35,631 nt of DNA from Candidatus Campbelliibacteriota bacterium (GCA_007125155.1 SLDR01000038.1:1-35631); one strand, 5' to 3'; numbered from the stretch's first letter, positions 19,023 to 29,561 are shown. Notes: generated by a model from the sequence alone, not told the origin. A program made the numbers and translations.

Positions 19023-20864
19023 ATGAAGCCACGAAAGGAATATAAACCCAGGGGTGTCGGGGGGGCGGAAGAGAAGCTCTATTACGATGAAAGCGAAGGT
19101 TTTAAAAAGGAAAAGGATTATTGGAAATTCTCCCGAGAAAAAAACAAAAAACAAAATACCTCCTCGGATAAAAAAGAAAAAATACCTCAAAGAAAGAAAC
19201 AAAAGAAATACCATTATGTAAGGTTTACTCTTTTTGCGTTTTTGATAGGCTCGCTTTTGTTCTTTCTTTTCTCCGTATCCTCGGCCGTGTACATGTTCTT
19301 AAGCGGAAGTCTTTTTGTTTCTCCGGATAATGTGATCATAGAGATCGAAGGGGAGGATGAGGTCTCGGCCGGTGAGACCGTGGATCTGAATATAACGGTC
19401 AGGAACAGGAATAATACGGGTATTTATAACGTTGAACTTATACTTCGTTATCCCAATGAAGCCAGAAAGTCCGATAACGCCGATTCGAGAATAAGCGCTC
19501 AAAGAGTCGATCTGGGAGACATGACGGCCGATGGCGTCAGGAGGCATGATGTTTCCTTCGATCTTTTTGGACGGGAGGGTGAAGTTTATTCATTCATAGC
19601 CGATCTGAATTACACCATAGAAGGATCCGGAGCCGTTTATGAAAGGAGCAAGGAGTTTACGATAAGAGTAAAGGACTCACCGGTGTCTTTGGAACTTATC
19701 GGCCCTAACAATGTTTATGTGAATGGAAGGAATGAGTATGCCCTGAGGGTTCGTTCCGAGAGCGAGGCTGTTCAGGAGAACTTGGTTGTCAGGATCGATC
19801 ATCCTCTAAATTTTTATCTGTTTGATCCAAGTGAGGATATCGGAAGAGGTCTTTGGAGGATCGACGCCTTGAATCCCGGGGAAGAAAAAGAACTTAAGTT
19901 CTTCGGAATGTTCACGGAGTCCGTAAGGGACGAGGCGGGTCGTACCATCTCCGTTTCTATCGGACCGGCCGATGATGCGGTTACACATATTGCCTCCGAC
20001 AATATAGTATCGGAGGTCGACAGCCGTCCGTTTGAAGTGAATTTTCATGTTTTGAACATGGATGACCATATATATTTCGGAGATTCCATTGAAGGGGAAC
20101 TTGTTTGGCGCAATAATGCCGGTGTCGACATTGAACGAGGACTTTTGAAGCTTTCCGTTAAAGGAGGGGGTCTGAAAGAGCTGTCCGGGGTTGATGCCCG
20201 AAAGGAGGATGGTCGTTTGATGTGGACCGGTGACGATATTGATTTTTCAGGTCCGGAAGGAAGAATTCCCTTCTTCTTCGATACTCATCTTTCCAGAGAT
20301 GTGGACGACCGGGATCTTGAGATAAAAGCCATTTTTGAGGGAGATACCGATAGAAATGAAAAGATATACACGGAACATACTCGTTCGTTTTTGATCGCCT
20401 CCACTTTTGATGTCGAGGTGGTAAGCCGTATTTCAGGCAGAGGAGGCGAGAACATTTCATTCAGAGCCGGTGAAAGTGTTTCTTTGGACGTTACGCTTGA
20501 AGTTCTGGTCGGGGTTGGGGAACTAAGGAGCGCCGAGATAGTGGCTCTTTTCCCACGATCGGTCAAAGTTGAATCGGTATCCGCTTCGGGAGAGGATTAC
20601 AAGATCAACGGGGGCGGTGAGCTTCTCTGGAGACTCGGGAACGTTGAAGCCGGAACAGGTCTATGGCCGTCATCGAGGAGGTATTTGGTTGCCCCGGAGA
20701 GAAAGATAGAGCTCGAGCTGACATTGACCCCGGAGGAGGACGGGGTCCGACCGACCTTGATAGAGGAACTTCATTTTTTTGGTGAGGATGTTTACATAGA
20801 TGAGTTGCTGGAGAGAACCCTTCGTAACATACCTTTGCATATTAGCGGAGAGGCAATATCTTGA
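19023..20864 (+). CDS. Single-pass membrane-anchored surface protein with Ig-like/DUF11-like repeats
   Basis: Lys/Glu-rich cytosolic N-terminus, TM helix FTLFAFLIGSLLFFLFSVSSAVYMF, then beta-rich repeats such as VSAGETVDLNITVRNRNNTGIYNVELILRYP. Confidence 0.75.
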   Translation: MKPRKEYKPRGVGGAEEKLYYDESEGFKKEKDYWKFSREKNKKQNTSSDKKEKIPQRKKQKKYHYVRFTLFAFLIGSLLFFLFSVSSAVYMFLSGSLFVSPDNVIIEIEGEDEVSAGETVDLNITVRNRNNTGIYNVELILRYPNEARKSDNADSRISAQRVDLGDMTADGVRRHDVSFDLFGREGEVYSFIADLNYTIEGSGAVYERSKEFTIRVKDSPVSLELIGPNNVYVNGRNEYALRVRSESEAVQENLVVRIDHPLNFYLFDPSEDIGRGLWRIDALNPGEEKELKFFGMFTESVRDEAGRTISVSIGPADDAVTHIASDNIVSEVDSRPFEVNFHVLNMDDHIYFGDSIEGELVWRNNAGVDIERGLLKLSVKGGGLKELSGVDARKEDGRLMWTGDDIDFSGPEGRIPFFFDTHLSRDVDDRDLEIKAIFEGDTDRNEKIYTEHTRSFLIASTFDVEVVSRISGRGGENISFRAGESVSLDVTLEVLVGVGELRSAEIVALFPRSVKVESVSASGEDYKINGGGELLWRLGNVEAGTGLWPSSRRYLVAPERKIELELTLTPEEDGVRPTLIEELHFFGEDVYIDELLERTLRNIPLHISGEAIS

Positions 20865-20945
20865 TAGGTCTTTTTTAAGCGGTATCTACCGCACCCATTC
20901 CTTTTTTGAGGGTCTTATTTTATCCTGAACAATAACATCAAATTT

Positions 20946-22310
20946 ATGGACACCGAGGTTACAATGGAAAAAATAGTATCTCTTTGTAAACGCAGAGGGT
21001 TCATTTTTCCCGGTTCGGAACTTTACGGAGGTATTGCCGGAATGTGGGATTACGGCCCCTTGGGAGTCGATTTGAAGAACAATATCCGGGATCTCTGGTG
21101 GAGGACTTTCGTTCATGAAAGAGATGATATCTATGGTTTGGATTCCGCCATTTTGATGAGAAAGAACGTTTGGGAGGCAAGCGGTCACGTGGGCGGTTTT
21201 GTTGATCCCATTGTTGAGGATATGGTTACAAAAAAACGTTACCGAGCCGACAGTCTGCTTGAGGACAACGGTGTTGAAAACGCCGACGGCATGTCGGCTG
21301 ATGAGATGACCGAATGTATCAAAAAGAAAGAGATAAAGAGCCCGGAGGGAAATCCTCTATCCGATGTCAGAACGTTCAACCTCATGTTCAAGACGAATGT
21401 CGGAGCGACGGGAGGAGAGGATTCGGTCTCTTACCTTCGACCGGAAACGGCGCAGGGTATATTCGTCAATTATAAGAATATAATTGACGTTTTCTATCCT
21501 TCGATACCCTTCGGTGTCGCTCAGATAGGAAAAGCGTTCAGGAACGAAATATCTCCTCGCGACTTCATCTTCCGTTTGAGGGAAATGGAGCAGATGGAAA
21601 TAGAGTATTTCATAAAGGAAAGAGAGTGGGAGGAAAGTTTCGAATACTGGAGAAAAGAGGTTATGGGATTTTATGAGAAAGTCGGAATTCCGGCTCATTT
21701 GATATATGAGCACGAAATACCAAAGGAAGGAAGGGCTCACTACTCAAAAAGGACGATCGATTTCGAGTTCAAATATCCCTTCGGGCAAAAGGAACTCTCG
21801 GGTCTGGCTTACAGGACGGATTACGACCTTAGGAAACACCAAGAGCACTCGGGGGTTTCCATGGAGTACACGGATAAAAATACTCGGGACAAGTTCATAC
21901 CTCATGTGATCGAACCCTCTTTCGGAATGGAGAGGCTGGTCTTGGCGATACTGACAAGTGCTTATCGTGAAGACGAGATGGACGGAGAGATTCGATCATA
22001 CCTCGCTCTTGATACAAAAATATCTCCTGTAAGGGTCGCCGTCTTTCCTTTGCTTAAGAACAAACCCGAACTTGTAAAGAAGGCCGGTAATGTTTTTTCT
22101 GTTTTAAAAAAAGAGGTCGGCCGTGTTCGATTTGATGCCCACGGCAACATAGGAAAGAGGTATCGCCGTCAGGACGAGATAGGAACGCCTCATTGTGTTA
22201 CGGTTGATTTTGATACTCTGGAAGACGACACGGTTACCGTTCGAGAACGGGACAGTGGGGAACAACAGCGCGTCAGTCTTAATGAACTGCCTTCTCTTTT
22301 GGTCAAATGA
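20946..22310 (+). CDS. glyS: Glycyl-tRNA synthetase (single-chain, alpha2 type)
   Basis: RRGFIFPGSELYGGIAGMWDYGPLGVDLKNNI, YLRPETAQGIFVNYKN, GKAFRNEISPRDFIFRLREMEQMEIEYF. Confidence 0.97.
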   Translation: MDTEVTMEKIVSLCKRRGFIFPGSELYGGIAGMWDYGPLGVDLKNNIRDLWWRTFVHERDDIYGLDSAILMRKNVWEASGHVGGFVDPIVEDMVTKKRYRADSLLEDNGVENADGMSADEMTECIKKKEIKSPEGNPLSDVRTFNLMFKTNVGATGGEDSVSYLRPETAQGIFVNYKNIIDVFYPSIPFGVAQIGKAFRNEISPRDFIFRLREMEQMEIEYFIKEREWEESFEYWRKEVMGFYEKVGIPAHLIYEHEIPKEGRAHYSKRTIDFEFKYPFGQKELSGLAYRTDYDLRKHQEHSGVSMEYTDKNTRDKFIPHVIEPSFGMERLVLAILTSAYREDEMDGEIRSYLALDTKISPVRVAVFPLLKNKPELVKKAGNVFSVLKKEVGRVRFDAHGNIGKRYRRQDEIGTPHCVTVDFDTLEDDTVTVRERDSGEQQRVSLNELPSLLVK

Positions 22311-22371
22311 TCGGCTTTTTTTCATTACATGTTACAATGTTTCAATGATTAACAGATTATAAAGATGTTTT

Positions 22372-22821
22372 ATGGAAAAAAGTCCCCTGGAAAGAACCCC
22401 GGAAGGTTCTTCGGAGAAAAATGAAAAAGAAAGAGAAGCCTGTTTACGGGTCTGCGAGATGGCTCGTGAAATTTTTGAAGAGGCGGAAACGAAGGCCAAG
22501 AAAGAACGAAATTTCTCTCCTTCGGACAGGAGAAGTTCCAAGCGTTACTCGATAGAGAACCCGGCCGATTATATGGTTGCCGTTTCTCAAAGAGAGAGAA
22601 TGGAGGGGGATCGCTTACTTGAGTCTGTAAGGGAGAATGGTCAGTATTATGAGGAGAAGGCTGCCGGGAAATTAAGGACATTTCTTCGAAAAGAAGAAGC
22701 TTTTTTTAGGGCGTTTGCCGAGTTGGAGACTCGGTATCCGGACTTGGCATCTTTTATTAAGGCCCAAAAGCCCTATTTGGGGGATAAGATAAAAGACGCC
22801 GATCTGAATTGGAATAAATAA
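22372..22821 (+). CDS. Hypothetical charged helical protein
   Basis: 149-aa ORF in a normal gene slot, TATAAA box 8 nt before ATG; no recognised domain. Confidence 0.7.
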   Translation: MEKSPLERTPEGSSEKNEKEREACLRVCEMAREIFEEAETKAKKERNFSPSDRRSSKRYSIENPADYMVAVSQRERMEGDRLLESVRENGQYYEEKAAGKLRTFLRKEEAFFRAFAELETRYPDLASFIKAQKPYLGDKIKDADLNWNK

Positions 22822-22830
22822 ATACAAAAT

Positions 22831-23895
22831 ATGAACATTGAAAAAGAAATACTGGCGCATGTTGACAACATTCGTGATCTGAGAGCTCCTTCCGGACTTT
22901 TTTTAGCTTCGGCTCAAGGGGTGTCGACCGGATATGATAAAGCCTGGTTAAGAGATAACTTTTACACCGCACTGGCTTTTGAGGTTACCGAGGAGTGGGA
23001 TATTGTTTTGGAAACATGGACCGCGATAATGCATATCTTTGAGAAGCACAAGGAAAAGATAGTGTGGGCGACCCACAACAAGCCTCATGAAAGCTGGCAG
23101 TACATACATGCCCGTTATCATCCGGAGAGCTTTGATGAGTTCTGGGAGGAATGGGGAAACAAACAGAATGACGCAGTCGGTGCGATAATCTTCAAGTTGG
23201 CGGACATTGAACTTAAAGGAAAGGGGATCATAAAGACCGACCGTGACAGGGAGATACTTCAGATACTCATAGATTATCTTAACTCCATAGAATACTGGCA
23301 TGATCCCGACAACGGAATATGGGAGGAGTACGAAGAGGTTCACGCTTCATCCATAGGAGCCGTTGTGGCCGGCCTTAAGAAGGCATCCCAACTGGATTTC
23401 ATCAATATTCCGGAAGGACTTATAGAAAAAGGTGAAGAAAGCCTGTCTTCAATGATGCCTCGTGAATCTTCGTCAAAATTCTGCGATCTCGCTCTTTTGA
23501 GCCTGATATATCCTTACGATGTCGTCTCCAGAGAAGTTGCCGAAGAAATCATGGAGAATATGCATTACCACCTGGATAGAGGAAGCGGGGTTATCAGATA
23601 TAAAAATGACTACTATTATAATAAAAATGAGGTTGACGGTTTTAGCGAAGAGGCCGAATGGGTAATGGGCTTTCCGTGGATGTCAATTATATACAGCAGG
23701 TGGGGGGACAAGGAAAAGGCACGTAATTACATTTATAAAACCAAGAAACTTGAGGCCGAAGGTAATAAGCTTCCCGAACTTTACTACTCAAACAGTAATG
23801 ATCCGAACGAGAACATTCCCTTGGGCTGGGCCGAGAGTTTGTACGTAGTGGCTCTTAAGGAATATTCCGAGCGTTTCGGAGAGAACGAGATCTGA
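22831..23895 (+). CDS. Glycoside hydrolase family 15 / phosphorylase-kinase-like (alpha/alpha)6 protein
   Basis: LRAPSGLFLASAQGVSTGYDKAWLRDNFYTALAFE, NKQNDAVGAIIF, NGIWEEYEEVHASSIGAVVAGL resemble GH15/PhK catalytic-fold motifs. Confidence 0.78.
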   Translation: MNIEKEILAHVDNIRDLRAPSGLFLASAQGVSTGYDKAWLRDNFYTALAFEVTEEWDIVLETWTAIMHIFEKHKEKIVWATHNKPHESWQYIHARYHPESFDEFWEEWGNKQNDAVGAIIFKLADIELKGKGIIKTDRDREILQILIDYLNSIEYWHDPDNGIWEEYEEVHASSIGAVVAGLKKASQLDFINIPEGLIEKGEESLSSMMPRESSSKFCDLALLSLIYPYDVVSREVAEEIMENMHYHLDRGSGVIRYKNDYYYNKNEVDGFSEEAEWVMGFPWMSIIYSRWGDKEKARNYIYKTKKLEAEGNKLPELYYSNSNDPNENIPLGWAESLYVVALKEYSERFGENEI

Positions 23896-24046
23896 ACATC
23901 TTAAAATCCTGTGGTGAGGACCGGGAACATCTTGGAGTGAAGGTTTCCACGGATATTTTCGTTTTTTCGTTCTTTCTTTGCTAAAATGGTCAGTCAATAT
24001 ATCTTAATTTAAGAAAATAAAAATTAAAATTTAAACTTTAAAACAA

Positions 24047-25321
24047 ATGAGATCAAAAAAGAAAAAATTTGATAACGGGGTTCGTTTAATAACCGTTCCC
24101 ATGAAAGGTCACCCGACCGTTACAGTTTTGGTCATGGCCGAATCCGGGTCCATGAGCGAGGCGGAAGGTAAAAATGGAATCGCTCATTTTTTGGAACATA
24201 TGGCGATGAAAGGGGGTGAGAAATACAAAGACCCTTATGCCGTAAGTTCGGCCCTGGACTCGGTCGGAGCTTACTCTAACGCTTTTACCGGTCAGGACTA
24301 CACCGGGTATTACGCCAAAGGTAATCCAAGACATTTTAATGTTCTTCTTGATGTGGTCTCCGATGTGTACCTGAAGGCCAGAATCGATGAAGAGGAGCTT
24401 TCCAAAGAAAGAGGGGTCATAATAGAAGAGATAAACATGTATAAGGATACTCCCAGGATATATGCTCAGGAGCTTTTCTACAAAGCGGTTTACGGGGAAC
24501 AACCCGCAGGTCGGCATCCATTGGGGACAAAGGAGACCATCAACGCCCTTACTCGTGGAGATTTTCTTTCTTTCGTAAATAAAAACTACGTTTCTGAGAA
24601 CACCATTGTTGTGGTGGCGGGAGATTTTGACGGAAAGATCGTGGAGAAAGAGGTTCTTTCAAGGTATGGAAAGATGCCTTACCGGAAGCGTCCCGGTCGT
24701 CCTCGTGTTAAGGAGGGGCAGAGTGAACCGAATTTTCTTCTCGAGAGCCGAAAGACGGATCAGTTTCATGTGAATATCGGAGTCAGGGCCTTTAAGGCTT
24801 CGGACAAAAGAGTTCCGGTCCTGATGGTTCTCAATTCCGTTTTGGGTGGCGGAATGTCAGGGCGTCTTTTCCAGAAACTCAGGGAAGAGATGGGAGTTTG
24901 CTACTACGTAAGGTCCGTTGCCGATACCAACAGGGGGCACGGGGTACTGTCGGTTTCCGCCGGTATCGATCCCAAGAGGTTCGCCGAGGTCGTAGAAGCG
25001 ATAATTGAAGAGTTTCAAGTTTTGCGGGATGAGCCCGTGGGAAGCAAAGAGCTTAAAAAGGCCAAAGAGCATCTGATAGGAAAGATGTCTCTTGACCTCG
25101 AAAGTTCCGATTCCGTTGCCGAATTCTTCGTGGAACAGGAGATAATGAAGGGTACCCAGAAAACCCCTAGAGAGGTCGCAAAAGAAATTCGCTCCGTAAC
25201 TTCCGAGGACATTAAAAAACTTGCCTCAAAAATATTCACCAATGATCGACTTGCCGCTTCGGTGGTGGGGAAGGATCCGGATGAGAAGATACTGAAAAAG
25301 AAGCTAACCTTCCGGAAATAG
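24047..25321 (+). CDS. M16 family zinc metallopeptidase
   Basis: HFLEHMAMKGGEKY (HxxEH) with downstream E in ERGVIIEEINMYKD; C-terminal GGGMSGRLFQKLREEMGVCYYVRS. Confidence 0.95.
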   Translation: MRSKKKKFDNGVRLITVPMKGHPTVTVLVMAESGSMSEAEGKNGIAHFLEHMAMKGGEKYKDPYAVSSALDSVGAYSNAFTGQDYTGYYAKGNPRHFNVLLDVVSDVYLKARIDEEELSKERGVIIEEINMYKDTPRIYAQELFYKAVYGEQPAGRHPLGTKETINALTRGDFLSFVNKNYVSENTIVVVAGDFDGKIVEKEVLSRYGKMPYRKRPGRPRVKEGQSEPNFLLESRKTDQFHVNIGVRAFKASDKRVPVLMVLNSVLGGGMSGRLFQKLREEMGVCYYVRSVADTNRGHGVLSVSAGIDPKRFAEVVEAIIEEFQVLRDEPVGSKELKKAKEHLIGKMSLDLESSDSVAEFFVEQEIMKGTQKTPREVAKEIRSVTSEDIKKLASKIFTNDRLAASVVGKDPDEKILKKKLTFRK

Positions 25322-25436
25322 AACATACCTCGGCAAGAGATCTATCCGGTCGGAAGGTCATAATATCTATTTTTTCTCGCTTGAAAGCGGAGTTAAATCT
25401 TCCTGTTTCAAATCACGCATGGTATCATGATATAAA

Positions 25437-26585
25437 ATGAATGGCGATAAAAGCAACCATTATCATGTCTCCATTACTCCGTCGACCATAGTGTGGACGT
25501 TTTTGATAGCGTTACTGTTTGTTACCGCATACATTCTCAGGGATCTATTGCTGGTGATCCTCACTTCCGTCCTTTTGGCCGCCGCCATATCACCCGCCGC
25601 CAAATGGTTCGTAAAGAGGAGAGTCCCTCGAGTTGTCGGTGTCTTGATTGTTTATTTCGGCTTTATTCTGTCGCTGGTTGCCGTGTTCTACTTCCTTTTG
25701 GTCCCTCTCTTACAGGAGATATTCGCTTTTATAAGGGCTTTACCCGATTATTTCGAAGCTCTTGAAGCATGGGTACCCAACCTCGAAGGCGATCCCGTCC
25801 TTGAGAACATCCCGTTCTTCGGCGACTTTGCGGAAGAGCTTTCTCCTTCAACGATAATAGAGGGGATACAAGAGTCGCTTACGGGATTAAGCCAGGGGTT
25901 TTTAAGTGCGATCTTCCTTCTGTTCGGTGGTGTTCTTAACTTTATTTTGATAATAGTTCTTTCTTTCTATCTATCCGTTCAGGAGAATGGTGTGGCCAAG
26001 TTTTTGAGACTCGTAACTCCCGCCAATAAGATAGAATATGTTCTCGATCTGTGGGGAAGGGCCGAGGTAAAGATAGGTTACTGGATGCAGGGTCAGCTTA
26101 TCTTGGCTGTGATAGTTGCCGTTCTGGTTTATCTTTGTTTGGTGCTTTTAGGCATTCCTCACGCCCTTCTTTTGGCTGTTCTGGCCGGAATGTTCGAGCT
26201 TATTCCTGTTTTTGGCCCCATATTGGCCGCCATCCCCGCCGTGATCATAGCGATGGTCGAGGGTGGAAACTTTTTGGGTCCGGGAATAACCATCGGTATC
26301 GTCGTGACCGGAGTATATATAATAATTCAGCAGTTTGAGAGTCAGCTCATTTATCCTCTCGTTATTCGAAAGGTGATCGGCCTTTCTCCTATAATTGTCA
26401 TAGTTGCTTTGATAGCCGGTTTTCAGCTCGCCGGTTTTCTCGGTATAATCCTTTCTGTTCCTGTCGCCGCCATTTTGCTCGAGTTTTTAAATGATATGCA
26501 ATCCATGTCGGAGAATAAAAAAGAAATCCTTAAAGGACCCGCGCTGGCCGGGAAGGACATAAATGATAAAAATGGCAAATCCTGA
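25437..26585 (+). CDS. AI-2E family transporter (PerM/UPF0118-like)
   Basis: Multi-TM protein; GIPHALLLAVLAGMFELIPVFGPILAAIPAVIIA and QQFESQLIYPLVIRKVIGLSPIIVIVALIAG. Confidence 0.92.
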   Translation: MNGDKSNHYHVSITPSTIVWTFLIALLFVTAYILRDLLLVILTSVLLAAAISPAAKWFVKRRVPRVVGVLIVYFGFILSLVAVFYFLLVPLLQEIFAFIRALPDYFEALEAWVPNLEGDPVLENIPFFGDFAEELSPSTIIEGIQESLTGLSQGFLSAIFLLFGGVLNFILIIVLSFYLSVQENGVAKFLRLVTPANKIEYVLDLWGRAEVKIGYWMQGQLILAVIVAVLVYLCLVLLGIPHALLLAVLAGMFELIPVFGPILAAIPAVIIAMVEGGNFLGPGITIGIVVTGVYIIIQQFESQLIYPLVIRKVIGLSPIIVIVALIAGFQLAGFLGIILSVPVAAILLEFLNDMQSMSENKKEILKGPALAGKDINDKNGKS

Positions 26586-28023
26586 AAGTTTTTACATCAC
26601 AACCACTCTTCCTTATGTCAACGCGCCCCCACATATGGGGCATGCAGTCGAGTTTGCTCGTGCCGATATGATCGCAAGACACAAGGAAATGAAGGGAGTT
26701 GACGTTTTTTTGAACACCGGTACCGACGAGCACGGACTTAAGATATACAGAGAAGCCGAAAAGAAAGGAGAGGACCCGAGTAAATATGTCGATCGCCTGT
26801 CCGATGTCTTTAGGGATCTGACCGTATCGCTTAACATGAGGTCCGATCTTAATTTTATCCGTACCACTGACGAACATCACAAAAAAGCCACGGAAGCCTT
26901 TTGGAAAAGGTGTTTGAAAAACGGAGATATTTACAAGAAGAATTACAAGGTATGCTACTGCGTCGGATGCGAACTTGAGAAAAGCCTCTCGGATCTTGTT
27001 GACGGACGTTGTCCCGATCATCCGGACAGGGAGCTTGAAATGATAGAAGAAGAGAACTACTTCTTTCGCTTTTCTCGTTATCAAAAGGCTTTACTTGAAA
27101 TGTATGAGAATGATCCGGATTTCGTCATTCCCGATTTTCGTTTGAATGAGATAAAGAGTTTCGTTGAAAGAGGTCTGGAGGATTTCAGTGTTTCCCGTCT
27201 TGCGACAAAACAGCCGTGGGGGATCCCCGTTCCCAATGATCCCGAACACACCATGTACGTTTGGTTTGACGCTCTTGTGAATTACGTGTCGGCCATAGGA
27301 TGGCCAAATGACATAAAAAGTTTTAAACGTTGGTGGCCGGTAACCCAGTACGCCGGAAAGGATAACCTGCGTCAGCAGTCGGCGATGTGGCAGGCCATGT
27401 TGATGTCCGCCGGTCTGCCTTGTTCAAAGAGGATAATCATAAACGGCTTTATAATAAGTGATGGTAAAAAAATGAGCAAAAGTATCGGGAATGTCATCGA
27501 TCCCTTTGACTTGATAAAAAGGTACGGAACCGATGCTTTGCGTTACTACATTGCTCGCGAGGTACATCCTTTTGAGGACAGTGATATGACCGAAGATCGT
27601 TTCAAAGAAGCTTATAACGCCAATCTTGCCAACGGGCTTGGAAACTCCTTCAGCCGAATAATAAAAATGGCTCACAGCTATGAGGTCAATTACGGCAAAC
27701 TTCCCGACATTGATGAAGTATTGAATAAAACCGAGACCGAGAAGAACTATCATAAGGCCTTCGAATCCTTCGAGATAAATAAGGCCTCCGATCACGTATG
27801 GAGCAAGATATCTTTTTTGGATAAGGTCATAGATGAGACACAGCCCTTTAAAAAGATAAAGATAGACAGACCCGGAGCCGAAAAAGACATAATCAGACTG
27901 ATTCACGGGCTTTGGGAGATATCGGTCTTACTCATTCCTCTGATGCCGGAAAGCGCAAAGAGTATAATGGATGCAATTGAGAAAAGACTCCCGCCGGAGA
28001 CGCCTCTTTTTATCAGAAAATGA
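26563..28023 (+). CDS. metG: Methionyl-tRNA synthetase
   Basis: YITTTLPYVNAPPHMGHAVEFARADMIAR, TGTDEHGLKI, KKMSKSIGNVIDP; Cys motifs CYCVGC...CPDHPD. Overlaps the AI-2E gene by 23 nt. Confidence 0.96.
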   Translation: MIKMANPESFYITTTLPYVNAPPHMGHAVEFARADMIARHKEMKGVDVFLNTGTDEHGLKIYREAEKKGEDPSKYVDRLSDVFRDLTVSLNMRSDLNFIRTTDEHHKKATEAFWKRCLKNGDIYKKNYKVCYCVGCELEKSLSDLVDGRCPDHPDRELEMIEEENYFFRFSRYQKALLEMYENDPDFVIPDFRLNEIKSFVERGLEDFSVSRLATKQPWGIPVPNDPEHTMYVWFDALVNYVSAIGWPNDIKSFKRWWPVTQYAGKDNLRQQSAMWQAMLMSAGLPCSKRIIINGFIISDGKKMSKSIGNVIDPFDLIKRYGTDALRYYIAREVHPFEDSDMTEDRFKEAYNANLANGLGNSFSRIIKMAHSYEVNYGKLPDIDEVLNKTETEKNYHKAFESFEINKASDHVWSKISFLDKVIDETQPFKKIKIDRPGAEKDIIRLIHGLWEISVLLIPLMPESAKSIMDAIEKRLPPETPLFIRK

Positions 28024-28075
28024 CGGATTATTGAAAGGTTAAAAGGGCTATAATTATTTACGTGCCGGTTTTTTT

Positions 28076-28894
28076 ATGTCGGAGTATTTAAAGTATATGA
28101 AACCCTCATATTTTGATGTTCATACCCATGTGAATCTTAAAAACTTTATCGGAAAGGAGGACGAGGTCATAAAAGAGGCCTTGAATGCCGGTGTTTGGAT
28201 GGTTAATGTCGGGACCGATATCGAAACTTCCCGGAAAGCCGTCGCTCTGTCCGAGGGTTACGGAAAGGGGGTTTACGCCACGGTCGGCTTTCATCCCATA
28301 TATATCGGTAAAGAGAAATTCGAATACGAAACTTTTTTTGACACCGCATCTTCTCCGGAGGTCGTTGCTGTCGGGGAGTGCGGTTTGGATTATTTTCATA
28401 TCAGAGATCCGCATCTGATAAAAGAACAGAAGGAGGTTTTCGTGTCTCAGATAGAGATCGCCAACCGACTTAAGAAGCCCCTGATGCTCCACATTCGAAG
28501 CGGTCCGGCCGGAAATGCCTACGCCGACAGTCTCGAACTTATAAAGCTGTATGCGCGTGTTCCCGGCAACTCCCACTTTTTCTCGGGCACTATTGATGAG
28601 GCCAAAGAGTTCCTTTCTCTCGGTTTCTCTCTTTCTTTTACCGGTGTTGTGACGTTTGCTTCCGATTATGATGAACTGGTCCGTCTTCCTCCTTTGGAGA
28701 TGGTAATGGCCGAGACCGACGCTCCTTATGTTTCACCTTTATCGGTGAGAGGAAAGGAGAACAGACCGGTGTACGTCAGAGAGGTGGCGGACAGAATAGC
28801 GGATATACGTTTTGAACCGAATGAAGATGTTATTGGAGCTCTTTTTGAAAACGGGTGTCGTCTCTTCAATGTTTGCACCGGACATCGTTCGTGA
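28076..28894 (+). CDS. tatD: TatD family hydrolase/DNase
   Basis: YFDVHTHVNL, VGFHPIY, VGECGLDYFH, LMLHIRSG, MAETDAPYVSP. Start could be ATG 28097. Confidence 0.92.
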   Translation: MSEYLKYMKPSYFDVHTHVNLKNFIGKEDEVIKEALNAGVWMVNVGTDIETSRKAVALSEGYGKGVYATVGFHPIYIGKEKFEYETFFDTASSPEVVAVGECGLDYFHIRDPHLIKEQKEVFVSQIEIANRLKKPLMLHIRSGPAGNAYADSLELIKLYARVPGNSHFFSGTIDEAKEFLSLGFSLSFTGVVTFASDYDELVRLPPLEMVMAETDAPYVSPLSVRGKENRPVYVREVADRIADIRFEPNEDVIGALFENGCRLFNVCTGHRS

Positions 28895-28902
28895 GTTAAA
28901 AT
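28873..28902 (+). promoter_or_regulatory. Promoter TTGCAC-N18-TAAAAT, 8 nt before ATG 28911
   Basis: Near-consensus hexamers inside the 3' end of tatD. Confidence 0.5.
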
Positions 28903-28910
28903 GAATCATC

Positions 28911-29561
28911 ATGGAAGAACTTTATTCTCGTCTCGCTCCGGTTTGGGATGCCACTCTTACGATGAGCGGATTCAAAAGAGGTTTATGCCGTTACGTTCTA
29001 AAGACGGTATCGGAATGCAAGGTTTCCGAACCGAAGATATTGGATGTTGGATGCGGAACGGGGCTTGTCAGTTTTGCTCTATTGAAAAAATTTCCCGGTG
29101 CAAGTATTGTCGCTACCGATGTTAATGAAGATATGGTAAGGAAGGCCGAACAGCTGGCGAAGCGGAAAAAGATAGACGAAAAAGATCTGATAATAGGAAG
29201 GGCGGACGTTTTGGATCAAGACGTTGTTACTTTAAGTGATGACAGCGTGGTCCATTTGTCGCCCAATTCTTTTGACGTAGTGATAGCAAGTGGTGTTCTT
29301 GAATACACTCCTCTTGATCTGGCTGTTCCGAAACTTCTCAGTCTCTTGAAGCCCGACGGGCTTCTGATGGTCATATCCATAAAAGACGACACCTCGGTGG
29401 GAAGGCTTTGGGGAAAGGTCTATAAGTTCGTTCCCATAGAGAAAAGCGAACTGAAGAGATCGTTGAAGGTTCACGGTTGCCGTCATGTGATCCACTCGCC
29501 TCTGACTTACAAAGAGTTTCCGGCTAATATGACCCGGACAGGTCTCTTGGCGGTAAAATAA
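28911..29561 (+). CDS. Class I SAM-dependent methyltransferase
   Basis: ILDVGCGTGLVSFALLKKFPGASIVATDVNEDMV, FDVVIASGVLEYTP. Confidence 0.92.
   Translation: MEELYSRLAPVWDATLTMSGFKRGLCRYVLKTVSECKVSEPKILDVGCGTGLVSFALLKKFPGASIVATDVNEDMVRKAEQLAKRKKIDEKDLIIGRADVLDQDVVTLSDDSVVHLSPNSFDVVIASGVLEYTPLDLAVPKLLSLLKPDGLLMVISIKDDTSVGRLWGKVYKFVPIEKSELKRSLKVHGCRHVIHSPLTYKEFPANMTRTGLLAVK

Noticed and set aside
20879-20892. GCGGT-ATCT-ACCGC hairpin before glyS
   Set aside because: Short stem without an adjacent T-run; too weak to call a terminator or riboswitch.
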